Source: Acinetobacter colistiniresistens | GTDB taxonomy: Bacteria > Pseudomonadota > Gammaproteobacteria > Pseudomonadales > Moraxellaceae | Assembly: GCF_024582815.1 (NCBI RefSeq) | Contig: NZ_CP102099.1 | Coordinates: 1,116,001 to 1,180,000, forward strand | Direction: 5' to 3' | DNA: 64,000 bases | Shown: positions 27,425 to 35,936 of the stretch, in pieces | Numbering within the stretch: position 1 is the first letter of the stretch | Layout of the letters: every line of letters starts with the position of its first letter | The notes under the pieces: generated by a model | What the model was told of the DNA's origin: nothing | The model's database searches: none | Seen by the model: only the letters and a program-made list of their open reading frames with translations | Position numbers and translations under genes: made by a program

Positions 27425-28101
27425 TGAAATCACGTACTAGTGAGCTGGCCGTAGGTATTTTTGTCATTATCTTCGGTATCGCTCTTTTTTTTCTTGCGAT
27501 GAAAGTCAGTGGCTTAGTGGGTACTAATTTACGTGATAGCTATAGCATGACAGCACAGTTTGATAACGTAAATGGTTTAAAACCACGTGCAAAAGTGACG
27601 ATGAGCGGTGTGACCATTGGTCGCGTTGAATCGATTACATTGGATCCTGTAACACGTTTGGCAACAGTGAAATTTGATCTAGATGGCAAGTTGACCAGCT
27701 TTAACCCGGAACAGTTGAAAGAAGTTCAGAAAAATGCACTTGAAGAATTGCATTACAGCTCTGATTATCAACAAGCTGATGCGGCGAAACAAAAAGAAAT
27801 GGAACAGCAACTTATCAGCAACATGACCTCCATCACCAGTTTGGATGAAGATGCTTATATAATGATTGCAACCAATGGTCTTTTAGGTGAAAAATATTTG
27901 AAAGTTGTCCCAGGTGGTGGTGTGCATTACTTGAAACGTGGTGATGTGGTTTCAAATACCCAAGGTACAATGGATTTAGAAGATTTAATCAGTAAATTTA
28001 TTACTGGTGGCGTTGGTAAAGCCACATCTAGCTCAACAGCTCCCGAAGGTTCAGCTTCACAACCAGCTGCTGTTGGTACAGAACCATCTTTCGTTGAGTA
28101 A
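27424..28101 (+). CDS. mlaD: MCE-domain lipid-binding protein MlaD
   Basis: This periplasmic MCE-domain subunit forms a hexameric ring on MlaE through which lipids pass. One N-terminal membrane anchor (about residues 8-27) precedes the MCE domain (about 35-145; SMTAQFDNVNGLKPRAKVTMSG and the GLLGEKYLKV strand). A low-complexity Ser/Ala/Pro tail follows. At 225 residues it is longer than E. coli MlaD (183). Much of the difference is an insertion within the MCE domain (about 98-125, charged, DYQQADAAKQKEMEQQL), a feature known in Acinetobacter homologues as far as I recall. Confidence 0.96.
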   Translation: MKSRTSELAVGIFVIIFGIALFFLAMKVSGLVGTNLRDSYSMTAQFDNVNGLKPRAKVTMSGVTIGRVESITLDPVTRLATVKFDLDGKLTSFNPEQLKEVQKNALEELHYSSDYQQADAAKQKEMEQQLISNMTSITSLDEDAYIMIATNGLLGEKYLKVVPGGGVHYLKRGDVVSNTQGTMDLEDLISKFITGGVGKATSSSTAPEGSASQPAAVGTEPSFVE

Positions 28102-28120
28102 TTCAGGTTAGGAGATTGAA

Positions 28121-28753
28121 GTGAAAACATTATTGAAACAAACGCTAACAGCAAGCGTATTATCTACTATGCTTGCAAGTGCAGCATTTGCAGCACCAAC
28201 AGAGACCCCACCTGATTTCGTGAAGCGTGTGGCTGATGGCTTGATTACACGTCTAAAAGCAGATAATGCCAAATTACAGAATAACCCGACGTTGGTAAGA
28301 TCGATTATCCGTCAAAATCTTGATCCGTATGTAGATTCACAAGCGTTTACACGTATTGTATTGGGTACATATGCGAATAACCAATATACAACTGCCGCAC
28401 AACGTGCACAGTTTGAGAAGAATTTCCGTGAAGTAATTATCGAAAACTATGGCGGTGCTTTTGCGAAATATACCAATGAAAGCTACACCATGCGTCCGTT
28501 TAAAGCGACCAACAGTAAGAATCCTGTGGTAACTTTAGACTTCTTGCATAACGGCGAGAAAATTCCTGTATCGTTCCAGTTAACCGACAACGGTAGTCAG
28601 TGGAAAGTACGCAATATCAATGTGTCTGGTATTGATTTAGGTTTGCAATTCCGCAACCAGTTTGCTGCAACAGTGCAACGTAGTGGCGGTGATATAAATA
28701 AAGCGATTGCAACATTTAAACCAGATGCAGATGCTGCGGTTAGCAAAAAGTAA
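28121..28753 (+). CDS. mlaC: Periplasmic phospholipid carrier MlaC
   Basis: This soluble periplasmic shuttle carries phospholipid between the MlaFEDB complex and the outer-membrane MlaA complex. The 210 residues begin with a Sec signal peptide (cleavage at AAFAAP, about residue 24). The MlaC/Ttg2D pattern follows, including RQNLDPYVDSQAFTRIVLGTY and FREVIIENYGGAFAKYTNESY. Its GTG start is 19 bases after the mlaD stop. No mlaA is present in the window, as is usual in gammaproteobacteria, where mlaA lies elsewhere. Confidence 0.95.
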   Translation: MKTLLKQTLTASVLSTMLASAAFAAPTETPPDFVKRVADGLITRLKADNAKLQNNPTLVRSIIRQNLDPYVDSQAFTRIVLGTYANNQYTTAAQRAQFEKNFREVIIENYGGAFAKYTNESYTMRPFKATNSKNPVVTLDFLHNGEKIPVSFQLTDNGSQWKVRNINVSGIDLGLQFRNQFAATVQRSGGDINKAIATFKPDADAAVSKK

Positions 28754-28764
28754 GTAGGTGACGG

Positions 28765-29052
28765 GTGATTCAGTATATTGATCAGCAACTTATCGTTTCG
28801 AAAACGATTAATTTTGCCAATGCAGAACAGATTTATCAGGCTGGCTTAAAGCATATTCAACAACATAAGAATTTTCCTTTAGTGGTTGATTTGTCTCAGT
28901 TAGAACAGGGTAATACTTTATCTTTGGCGGTATTGGTGCAATGGTTGCGTCAAACACCAGACAATAAAGGGCTGCATTTTAAAAATGTGTCTGAGAAAAT
29001 GCTGAATATCATTCAGGCTTGCCATTTACAAGATGATTTGAAGCTCATTTAA
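28765..29052 (+). CDS. mlaB: STAS-domain protein MlaB
   Basis: This small cytoplasmic STAS-domain subunit binds MlaF and stabilises the transporter. The 95 residues show the STAS pattern: FPLVVDLSQLEQGNTLSLAVLVQWLRQ, where the serine/threonine after the beta strand matches the family, and a C-terminal helix. The GTG start is 11 bases after mlaC. It is the last gene of the operon, followed by a terminator shared with the convergent CorA-type gene. Confidence 0.93.
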   Translation: MIQYIDQQLIVSKTINFANAEQIYQAGLKHIQQHKNFPLVVDLSQLEQGNTLSLAVLVQWLRQTPDNKGLHFKNVSEKMLNIIQACHLQDDLKLI

Positions 29053-29070
29053 TCACAATCTTGTAGATCT

Positions 29071-29099
29071 AAAAAAAAGCACCATTCGGTGCTTTTTTT
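29071..29099. terminator. Bidirectional terminator, mlaB / CorA-type gene
   Basis: GCACC and GGTGC arms (29079-29083 and 29088-29092) with loop ATTC lie between an A run and a T run, giving strong terminators for both strands. Confidence 0.92.
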
Positions 29100-29100
29100 A

Positions 29101-30117
29101 TTAAATCCACTTTTTCCAACGGAAATAAATGGTGGGCCCAATTAGGAAAGTCAGTACTAGAGTAATAACAATTCCAAAACTGGTAGCTCCATGGGCAAAA
29201 GGTAATACTTCAGTGTTCATACCATAGATACTGGCGATCAGCATGGGCGGTGCAAGCATACTGGGTAAGATCGAGAAACGTTTAAAAGTTTCATTCATCT
29301 CGGTATTGGCAAAACCAGTGGTAATATCCAGTAAGAATTTGAGTTTTTGAAACAAGAAGGTGTTGTGCTCTAGCAGGGAACGAACATCCTCACTCATTTC
29401 TCGGATATCAGCATCGTAAATATGACTGCCTAAAGCACGTGGCCGGGATAAGAAAGATAAGACACGGCGCAGATCGGTAAGGCAGAGCTGTGCTTTCCCT
29501 AACATATCTTCTTGATGCGCCAGTCGTGTAATCATATCGTCTAAATCTAGAATTTGTTCACGATGATGATCGTTTAGAACTTCGGCAGAATATTCTTCTA
29601 GATATTTATGCGTATCTTCCAGAATATCTGAAAGCTCATCGAGTTTGGACTCAAGTAGGCCTAATAAAATCCAGACTGGTTCTTTATAATCGATACTGTA
29701 GTCGTTGCGCCTTGCTCTAGCTCGAAAGGCGCGAAAGGCCACGAGTTTTTCACCACGCAAGGTGATGAGTTGTTTTTTGTCGAGTAAAAAAGCGACGGTG
29801 TGCACAGTTGCTGCGAGAGTATTCTCTAGATCATCCTGTTCACGGTCAGATTGTAAATTTTTATTCTTTGTTAAAAAATATGTGCTGATATGCAAAATTC
29901 CATCATCATCACGGTAAAATCGTGCGGATGAGGAGATGTCTTCTAGTGACTTTAATGTGGGGAGGTTCCGCTCATAAGCATCAAAGATCCATTGTTGTTC
30001 TTCTTGTGATGGAGCAATAAGATCGATCCAAACCAAATCAGGGTGGAGGTCGAAACTTCCGTTGATGGTTGCGTCCTCAAGACTACCGCGCTCTGTGGCA
30101 TAAAAGGCTTCAAGCAT
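29101..30117 (-). CDS. corA: CorA-type divalent metal channel
   Basis: This is a homopentameric Mg2+ (also Co2+/Ni2+) channel of the inner membrane. The 338 residues start at ATG 30117, preceded by AAGGAAAAAAG; an upstream in-frame start is not supported. A long cytoplasmic N-terminal domain, rich in charged helix (DLDDMITRLAHQEDML), leads to two C-terminal membrane segments. The pore signature YGMN (ASIYGMNTE) lies at the end of the first. It is of the CorA family rather than ZntB by length and motif, but selectivity cannot be read from sequence. Confidence 0.9.
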   Translation of the reverse strand: MLEAFYATERGSLEDATINGSFDLHPDLVWIDLIAPSQEEQQWIFDAYERNLPTLKSLEDISSSARFYRDDDGILHISTYFLTKNKNLQSDREQDDLENTLAATVHTVAFLLDKKQLITLRGEKLVAFRAFRARARRNDYSIDYKEPVWILLGLLESKLDELSDILEDTHKYLEEYSAEVLNDHHREQILDLDDMITRLAHQEDMLGKAQLCLTDLRRVLSFLSRPRALGSHIYDADIREMSEDVRSLLEHNTFLFQKLKFLLDITTGFANTEMNETFKRFSILPSMLAPPMLIASIYGMNTEVLPFAHGATSFGIVITLVLTFLIGPTIYFRWKKWI

Positions 30118-30284
30118 GTCTTTTTTCCTTGCGCAGTCCAGGTAAAGTTTCAGTCTGTTACCGAAAGCATGTATTTTAGACAAGGATGAGATGAAAAACA
30201 CTTGCCTAAACGTTAATTTCACAAAAATTTTGTTACATAGCCTACTTTATCAGCATGACAGTTATATAAAACGGTTTTAATGGT

Positions 30285-30869
30285 ATGAATTCAATCTGTA
30301 TTTTCTGTGGTTCTTCTCTTGGTAATGATCCAATTTATCAACACATGGCGCAAGCAACGGGTCAGGCTATTGCAGCACAAGGAAAAACCTTGGTTTATGG
30401 TGGTGCTCGTTCTGGTCTGATGGGTGTGGTGGCCGATAGTGCTTTGCAGGCTGGTGGTCGCGTCATTGGTGTAATTCCCGATGCACTGGTTGACCGTGAG
30501 CTAGCTCACCAAGGTTTAACCGAGTTGCATATCGTCAATAATATGCATGAGCGTAAAACCAAAATGGCTGAATTGTCTGATGCTTTCGTCGCATTGCCTG
30601 GAGGCGCAGGAACATTGGAAGAAATTTTTGAACAATGGACGTGGAGTCAGTTGGGAATTCATCAAAAACCTTGTGCATTTTTAAATGTTGATGGCTTTTA
30701 CGACGACTTGATCAAAATGATCCAAGGCTCTGTAGCTCGTGGTTTTAGTCAGGCCCGTTTTGTGGATAGCTTGATTGTGGCGGAGCAGATTGAAGCGATT
30801 CTTGCTGCATTTTCGAATTACCAGCCTGTGACCCCCAAATGGATGTCAACGACTGAAATTCAGGCCTAA
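30285..30869 (+). CDS. LOG-family protein (TIGR00730)
   Basis: This Rossmann-type nucleotide hydrolase has 194 residues. The motifs GGARSGLMG (about 45) and PGGAGTLEEIFEQWTWSQLG (about 105) define the LOG family. Members cleave nucleoside 5'-monophosphates to base and ribose 5-phosphate, releasing cytokinins in plants and fungi; bacterial roles include nucleotide turnover. It is followed after 10 bases by a Nudix hydrolase gene on the same strand, so the two are likely co-transcribed and may share a nucleotide-clean-up role, which is inference. Confidence 0.93.
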   Translation: MNSICIFCGSSLGNDPIYQHMAQATGQAIAAQGKTLVYGGARSGLMGVVADSALQAGGRVIGVIPDALVDRELAHQGLTELHIVNNMHERKTKMAELSDAFVALPGGAGTLEEIFEQWTWSQLGIHQKPCAFLNVDGFYDDLIKMIQGSVARGFSQARFVDSLIVAEQIEAILAAFSNYQPVTPKWMSTTEIQA

Positions 30870-30879
30870 GGAGCAATTT

Positions 30880-31284
30880 GTGAAAATCATAACTGTGGCA
30901 GCAGCCGTTATTTTGAATGAACAAAATCAATTGCTCTTGGTCCGTAAACGAAATACCTATGCTTTTATGCAAGTCGGCGGAAAGCTTGAAGCGGATGAAG
31001 CACCGGAGATCACGCTGCAACGTGAGATTCTGGAAGAAATTGGTTGCGAATCTGAGATCCAGCAGTTTATTGGAAAGTTTGAAACCGCTGCGGCTAATGA
31101 ACCTGATCATGTATTGGTGAGTTATGTATATGCGGTTGAATTAAAACAGACACCAAAAATTGCCGCTGAAATTGCAGAAATGAAATGGATTGAGTTGAGT
31201 GACCGATCTACCGTGTTGGCGCCACTGACTAAAGAAGTTGTGATTCCGTGGTGTTTGCAGCAACAAATGAATGTGTATGTTTGA
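30880..31284 (+). CDS. Nudix hydrolase
   Basis: The 134-residue protein has one Nudix box, GX5EX7REX2EEXG, in GKLEADEAPEITLQREILEE with the following Ile-Gly (about residues 33-55). It therefore cleaves a nucleoside diphosphate linked to some moiety. The substrate is not predictable. The GTG start follows a good Shine-Dalgarno (AAGGAG) 10 bases after the LOG-family gene. Its 3' end overlaps the 3' end of the convergent comF gene by 56 bases, with no terminator between them. Confidence 0.9.
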   Translation: MKIITVAAAVILNEQNQLLLVRKRNTYAFMQVGGKLEADEAPEITLQREILEEIGCESEIQQFIGKFETAAANEPDHVLVSYVYAVELKQTPKIAAEIAEMKWIELSDRSTVLAPLTKEVVIPWCLQQQMNVYV

Positions 31285-31918
31285 TTTGGGCGGCTGCTAC
31301 GCAGGCACTGTAAATGTGTTGGCAGCCGAGTTGTTTTAAAACATCAGATAACGCACTGATTGAACTACCTGTCGTGACGACGTCATCGACAATCAGGACG
31401 CGACGATAACGAATCTGATTCGATGCTGCTGCAAGAAATTGCTGTTCGATGTTTTCCAGTCGCTCTAACCGTGACAAGCCTTTTTGTGAGTGTTGGGCTA
31501 AGCGTTGTACGGGTTGCCAGATTGGTACATTCAAGTGTTTGCTTATGGCTTGGGCGAGTAAAAGGGCTTGATTAAAGCCGCGCTCTGCTAAGCGATCGGT
31601 TGAAATGGGCATCGGCACAATGGCATGAATCTTGGGCAGTTGCAGTTGCAGCAATAACCCGCTCAATAAGCGTTGATGCTGTAGTTTCTGCTCGTATTTG
31701 AATTGTTGAATCATCCTGTCAATTGGATAGTCATAATGACAGGCAACGAAGACCTGTTGCTGATGCCGTTCAATTGATTGTTTTAACCACGGTAGCTGTT
31801 GCCAACAGCTTTGACAAACGCCAAAGTGCCGTTTTATTCCAATATCACACAAACTGCATGGGGTGAAATAATCCAACAACTGTTGGGTGGATGTCCTGAG
31901 GCGTTTAAACATAAGCAT
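31229..31918 (-). CDS. comF: ComF family phosphoribosyltransferase-like protein
   Basis: This protein has an N-terminal zinc-finger-like pattern (CSLCDIG...CQSCW, about residues 21-42). The C-terminal phosphoribosyltransferase fold has the PRPP motif VLIVDDVVTTGSSISAL. ComF/GntX proteins are required for natural transformation in several genera, including competent gammaproteobacteria. The N-terminus is uncertain: starts at 31918 and 31912 both give a compact protein, and the longer frame to 31963 runs into recG. It overlaps the recG stop by about 14 bases, so coupling is likely. Confidence 0.88.
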   Translation of the reverse strand: MLMFKRLRTSTQQLLDYFTPCSLCDIGIKRHFGVCQSCWQQLPWLKQSIERHQQQVFVACHYDYPIDRMIQQFKYEQKLQHQRLLSGLLLQLQLPKIHAIVPMPISTDRLAERGFNQALLLAQAISKHLNVPIWQPVQRLAQHSQKGLSRLERLENIEQQFLAAASNQIRYRRVLIVDDVVTTGSSISALSDVLKQLGCQHIYSACVAAAQIKHTHSFVAANTTESQLL

Positions 31919-33950
31919 ATCTTGGTGCTTCAGGCAGCCAGCGTTTGAGCAGGCCATCGGCATGTTGTGGGTAGTCTTTCAGGACCTGTTCAGCCACATA
32001 ATGTGCTTGTGTGAGTAAGTGGTCGTCCCGTTCTAAGCGGGCGACCCGAAAGCCCATATCTCCGGTTTGTTTGGTACCGAGTAATTCCCCCGGACCTCGA
32101 ATCTCCAGATCTTTTTCTGCAATCACAAAGCCATCATTACTTTCACGTAATATTGAAAGCCGTTCCTGACCATTCTGAGATAAGGGGGTTTTATAGAGCA
32201 GCGCGCAGAAGCTAGCCGTGGCACCACGTCCTACTCGACCTCTTAATTGATGCAGTTGCGAAAGGCCTAAACGTTCTGCATTCTCAATCACCATAATTGA
32301 AGCATTCGGCACATCGACACCCACTTCAATCACTGTGGTAGCAATTAATAGTTGTAATTGGTTTTCCTTAAAGGCTTGCATCACCGTTTGCTTTTCATCG
32401 GCTTTCATTTTGCCGTGTACCAGTCCAATATTGATGTCAGGAAAACGTTCTTTAATCTCTTGGTATGTTGCTTCCGCGGCTTGAGCATCGAGCGTTTCGG
32501 ATTGTTCGACCAAGGTACAGACCCAATAGGCCTGTTTACCTTCACGACAATTTGTCGCGATACGCTGTAATACCTGTTCACGACGTTCTAATGGAATGGT
32601 TACGGTTTGGATCGGGGTGCGGCCGGGTGGCAGTTCGTCAATAATCGAGGTGTCGAGGTCACCATAGGCACTCATGGCCAGTGTCCGAGGGATTGGGGTT
32701 GCAGTCATCACCAGTTGATGTGGTGTGAACTGGTCAGCACCTTTATTGCGTAAAGCAAGCCGTTGGTCAACACCAAAACGATGTTGTTCGTCAATGATCA
32801 CCAAGCCAAGTTTGGAGAATCCAACCGTATCTTGGAACAAGGCATGGGTTCCGACAATCAGTTGGGCGTGACCTTCTTTAATTTGTTGTTCAGCGAGGGT
32901 GCGGGCTTTACCTTTTTGTTTGCCTGATAGCCAGGCGACTTGAATACCCAAAGGTTTAAACCAGCGCTTGAAGTTTAAATAATGTTGTTCAGCTAAAATT
33001 TCGGTGGGTGCCATTAAAGCCACTTGCCAATCGGCTTCGAGCGCATGGCAGGCTGCAACAGCTGCGACCAGTGTTTTACCTGCACCAACATCGCCTTGGA
33101 CCAGACGCAACATTGGTTGATCCTGTTTTAGGTCCTGCAAGATTTCCTTTGACACTCGCTTTTGCGCATTGGTCATTTGAAAGGGGAGTGCTTCCAATAA
33201 CTTCTTGGCGAGTATTTTGCTGCTACTAAAGCGTGGCGCTGCAATCTGGCGAATATAGGCACGCCGTGTCAGTAGGCTGATTTGATGGGCAACCAGTTCT
33301 TCAAAAATCAGACGCTGCTGTGCTGGATGTGAACCTCGATTGAGTTGCAGCATATTGGCATCAATCGGTGGTTCATGAATATAGTGTAAGGCCTGTTTCA
33401 GTTCATAGCCGTTGCTGTATTGACTTGGCAATAATTCTGGCAGGTGATCACTATGATGTTTGAGCGCTTGGCGCACATATTCACGCAGTTTGGGTTGTGT
33501 GAGTCCTTCAGTACTAGGATAAATTGCGGTCAGTTGGGTCTTCGGTAAAGCGCTATGCTGCTGGATCACCTGAATTTCAGGATGATATAACTCTAAACCC
33601 CGTGCACCAACACGGACTTCACCAAAAATTCGTAACCGTTGTCCCATCTGGATACGATCAGTGAGACCTTTATAAATATGATAAAAGCGTAAGGTGACCT
33701 TGCCAAAATCATCCTGTAACAATGCGGCGAGGGATTTCTTTTTCCCTGGCGGGAAATCGACCGAGCGAACTTCACCTTCAAGCAAATAGCTGCGCCCAAC
33801 GACCAGCTGATTCATTGGAATAATAGTGCTACGATCTTCATAGTCACGGGGCAGATGAAACAATAGATCATCCGTGCTAAAAATATGAAGCTTTTCTAAG
33901 AGGGTCGCTGCGGCAGCACCAACGCCTTGTAATTGCTGAACTGATGTCAT
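31905..33950 (-). CDS. recG: ATP-dependent DNA helicase RecG
   Basis: This superfamily 2 helicase remodels stalled replication forks and branched DNA. The 681 residues have the wedge/OB-fold domain in the first third and then the helicase core. Walker A VQGDVGAGKTLVAAVA, the DEQH box (IIDEQHRFGVDQR), VMTATPIPRT, and the C-terminal motifs VGVDVPNASIMVIENAERLGLSQLHQLRGRVGR are visible. The length matches E. coli RecG (693). comF lies downstream and overlaps its end; the divergent epimerase gene begins 18 bases from its start, leaving little room for promoters. Confidence 0.97.
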   Translation of the reverse strand: MTSVQQLQGVGAAAATLLEKLHIFSTDDLLFHLPRDYEDRSTIIPMNQLVVGRSYLLEGEVRSVDFPPGKKKSLAALLQDDFGKVTLRFYHIYKGLTDRIQMGQRLRIFGEVRVGARGLELYHPEIQVIQQHSALPKTQLTAIYPSTEGLTQPKLREYVRQALKHHSDHLPELLPSQYSNGYELKQALHYIHEPPIDANMLQLNRGSHPAQQRLIFEELVAHQISLLTRRAYIRQIAAPRFSSSKILAKKLLEALPFQMTNAQKRVSKEILQDLKQDQPMLRLVQGDVGAGKTLVAAVAACHALEADWQVALMAPTEILAEQHYLNFKRWFKPLGIQVAWLSGKQKGKARTLAEQQIKEGHAQLIVGTHALFQDTVGFSKLGLVIIDEQHRFGVDQRLALRNKGADQFTPHQLVMTATPIPRTLAMSAYGDLDTSIIDELPPGRTPIQTVTIPLERREQVLQRIATNCREGKQAYWVCTLVEQSETLDAQAAEATYQEIKERFPDINIGLVHGKMKADEKQTVMQAFKENQLQLLIATTVIEVGVDVPNASIMVIENAERLGLSQLHQLRGRVGRGATASFCALLYKTPLSQNGQERLSILRESNDGFVIAEKDLEIRGPGELLGTKQTGDMGFRVARLERDDHLLTQAHYVAEQVLKDYPQHADGLLKRWLPEAPRYAYV

Positions 33951-33968
33951 CTCTGGTCAAAGGTGTGT

Positions 33969-34787
33969 ATGCATATTTTATTTATTGGTTATGGTAAAAC
34001 ATCTCAGCGTGTTGCTAAACACTTATTTGAGCAAGGTCACCACATTAGCACAATTAGTCGCAGTGAAAAAACAGATTGTTACGCGACGCATTATCTTCAG
34101 GATATTCACCAACTTGATTTAACCAGGCTACCGCCTATTGATGTGGTCTATGTACTGCTTGCACCTGCACAAAGTGGGATTGAGGCTTATCAGCAGACTT
34201 ATGTTGAGACTATCGTACCGATGGTTGAAGCGCTCAAAACCCATCCTGTACAGCGTATTGTGATTGTCTCCTCAACTCGGGTCTATGGCGAAAATGCGGG
34301 GGAGCGGATAGATGATGAATCCGAGATTCGACCTGCGGATGCACAAGGGCATGTGCTTCGTAAGATGGAGTTACTGTGGCAAGCGCATTATCCACAGCAA
34401 AGCATTATTGTTCGCCCCACTGGAATTTATGGCAGTTCAATTGTCCGATTAAAAAAAATGGCTGAACAGAGCCAGACCTACCCAGCTGTGCATTTTAGTA
34501 ATCGAATTCATATTGATGATTTGGCCAAGTTCTTAGCTTTATTGATTAATTTGTCTAAAGTTGAAAAGAGCTATATTGTCAGTAACAATCAGCCATTAGC
34601 CATGCATGAAATTCTGTTATGGTTTCAGCAACAGTTAAATTTACCTGCTTTAAAACTCTTGTCACAACAACCTACAGGCAAACGGATTTATGCAACCCGA
34701 TTAGTTGAAACAGGATTCCGATTTGACCATTTGATTTGCTTTAATGACTATGCAGCGGCGTTATTGGCACATAGTAATGAAGAATAA
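33969..34787 (+). CDS. NAD-dependent epimerase/dehydratase family protein
   Basis: This Rossmann-fold (extended SDR) enzyme has 272 residues. The nucleotide loop IGYGKTSQRVAKHL is unusual: it reads GxGxxS rather than GxxGxxG. The strand-and-helix pattern IVSSTRVYG holds a catalytic Ser-Thr, but the canonical YxxxK is not obvious. It is closest to the YeeZ/SDR 'sugar-nucleotide epimerase-like' group, so activity is uncertain. The ATG at 33969 follows an AAAGGTG Shine-Dalgarno. The gene is divergent from recG, separated by only 18 bases. Confidence 0.8.
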   Translation: MHILFIGYGKTSQRVAKHLFEQGHHISTISRSEKTDCYATHYLQDIHQLDLTRLPPIDVVYVLLAPAQSGIEAYQQTYVETIVPMVEALKTHPVQRIVIVSSTRVYGENAGERIDDESEIRPADAQGHVLRKMELLWQAHYPQQSIIVRPTGIYGSSIVRLKKMAEQSQTYPAVHFSNRIHIDDLAKFLALLINLSKVEKSYIVSNNQPLAMHEILLWFQQQLNLPALKLLSQQPTGKRIYATRLVETGFRFDHLICFNDYAAALLAHSNEE

Positions 34788-34912
34788 TTCGATTAGACTG
34801 TAAAGAACATTTAAAGAGTTGCGATGTATTTTGAATATTAAATACTAACACATTCCGTAAAGGAACTGCCTGAATTGAGCACATGGTTTGCGGCGAGGCG
34901 TAGAGGTAATAC

Positions 34913-35896
34913 ATGAGAAAAATAATTTGCATGATCCTATTTGGATGGATCACCACCAGTAGTTGGGCGACAGAGCAGTCATGGTGTGTCTTTGATCCTT
35001 TAAATACACAGGGTGATATTAGTCGTCGCTTACAAGATATTCGTCTGTATGCACTCCAAAATCAAGTTCAACTGAAATTTCAAACCTTTAAGGATGAAAA
35101 AGAGGCGATACAGGCCTTTGATCAGGGTAAATGTTCAGGTCTGGTCGCGTCGAACTTTAATACCTATCGCTATAATCAGTTTATGGGGACAACCGGGGGG
35201 ATTGGACTGATTCCGAATAATCGTGTTGCTCGTGTATTCCTGCAGTTATTAAATAATAAAAATGTTGAAAAGCGTATGGTGGGCACGAACTATGAAGTGC
35301 TTGGTATGATCCCGATTGGTACAGCCTATATGATCATGAATACGCAACAGATTAATAAAGTGTCTCAGCTAAAGAATAAAACCATTGGGATTCTGGAGAA
35401 TAATCCACCACAGCAGGCACTGGTACAGAGTGTTGGCGCCAAACCTGTCTATGTTGATTTTTCTAATGCGGTAGATTCTTTTAAGCAGAAAAAAATTGAT
35501 ATTTTGGCTGCACCTGCGTATGGGATATTGCCGTATAACTTGAAAAAAGAATTCGGTGAATCAACTCAAGTGGTCAACTTCCCAGTCGCTTACTTTGCGA
35601 TGAATATCGTGATTCGACCACAAGCCTACCCAAAGGGCTTTGGTCGACTGGTACGGTCCTGGTTTGTACGCAATAGCAGTATACTGGCTGCGCAAGCCAT
35701 TCAATGGGAAAACCATTTACCTGCTTATTATTGGGCTGATATTTCAAGCTATGAAAAGCAGGGCTATGATGCCATGGTGGTCAAGATTAGCAAGCGTTAT
35801 GTCGATTCGGGCTATTACGATGCCTATTTTGTTGAACTGATTAGACGATTACGTTGTTTGGATGATCCCAAATATCTGGAATGCCGCAATAAATAG
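34913..35896 (+). CDS. Orphan periplasmic solute-binding-like protein
   Basis: The 327-residue protein has a Sec signal peptide (cleavage at SWATE, about residue 20). A bilobal fold resembling TRAP/ABC substrate-binding proteins follows, with the LKNKTIGILENNPPQQALVQS segment in the second lobe. Cysteines at about 25, 74, 316 and 323 suggest disulphides. Neighbouring genes include no permease or ATPase, so its partner is elsewhere or absent. I recall similar Acinetobacter proteins annotated only as 'putative solute-binding' (DUF6091), but I cannot verify that. A terminator follows. Confidence 0.7.
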   Translation: MRKIICMILFGWITTSSWATEQSWCVFDPLNTQGDISRRLQDIRLYALQNQVQLKFQTFKDEKEAIQAFDQGKCSGLVASNFNTYRYNQFMGTTGGIGLIPNNRVARVFLQLLNNKNVEKRMVGTNYEVLGMIPIGTAYMIMNTQQINKVSQLKNKTIGILENNPPQQALVQSVGAKPVYVDFSNAVDSFKQKKIDILAAPAYGILPYNLKKEFGESTQVVNFPVAYFAMNIVIRPQAYPKGFGRLVRSWFVRNSSILAAQAIQWENHLPAYYWADISSYEKQGYDAMVVKISKRYVDSGYYDAYFVELIRRLRCLDDPKYLECRNK

Positions 35897-35904
35897 TCAT
35901 TAAA

Positions 35905-35932
35905 GAAAAAGGCAACCGAAGTTGCCTTTTTT
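35905..35932. terminator. Bidirectional terminator
   Basis: GGCAAC and GTTGCC arms (35911-35916 and 35921-35926) with a CGAA tetraloop, flanked by A and T runs, separate the solute-binding gene from convergent plsB. Confidence 0.9.
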
Positions 35933-35936
35933 ATGT

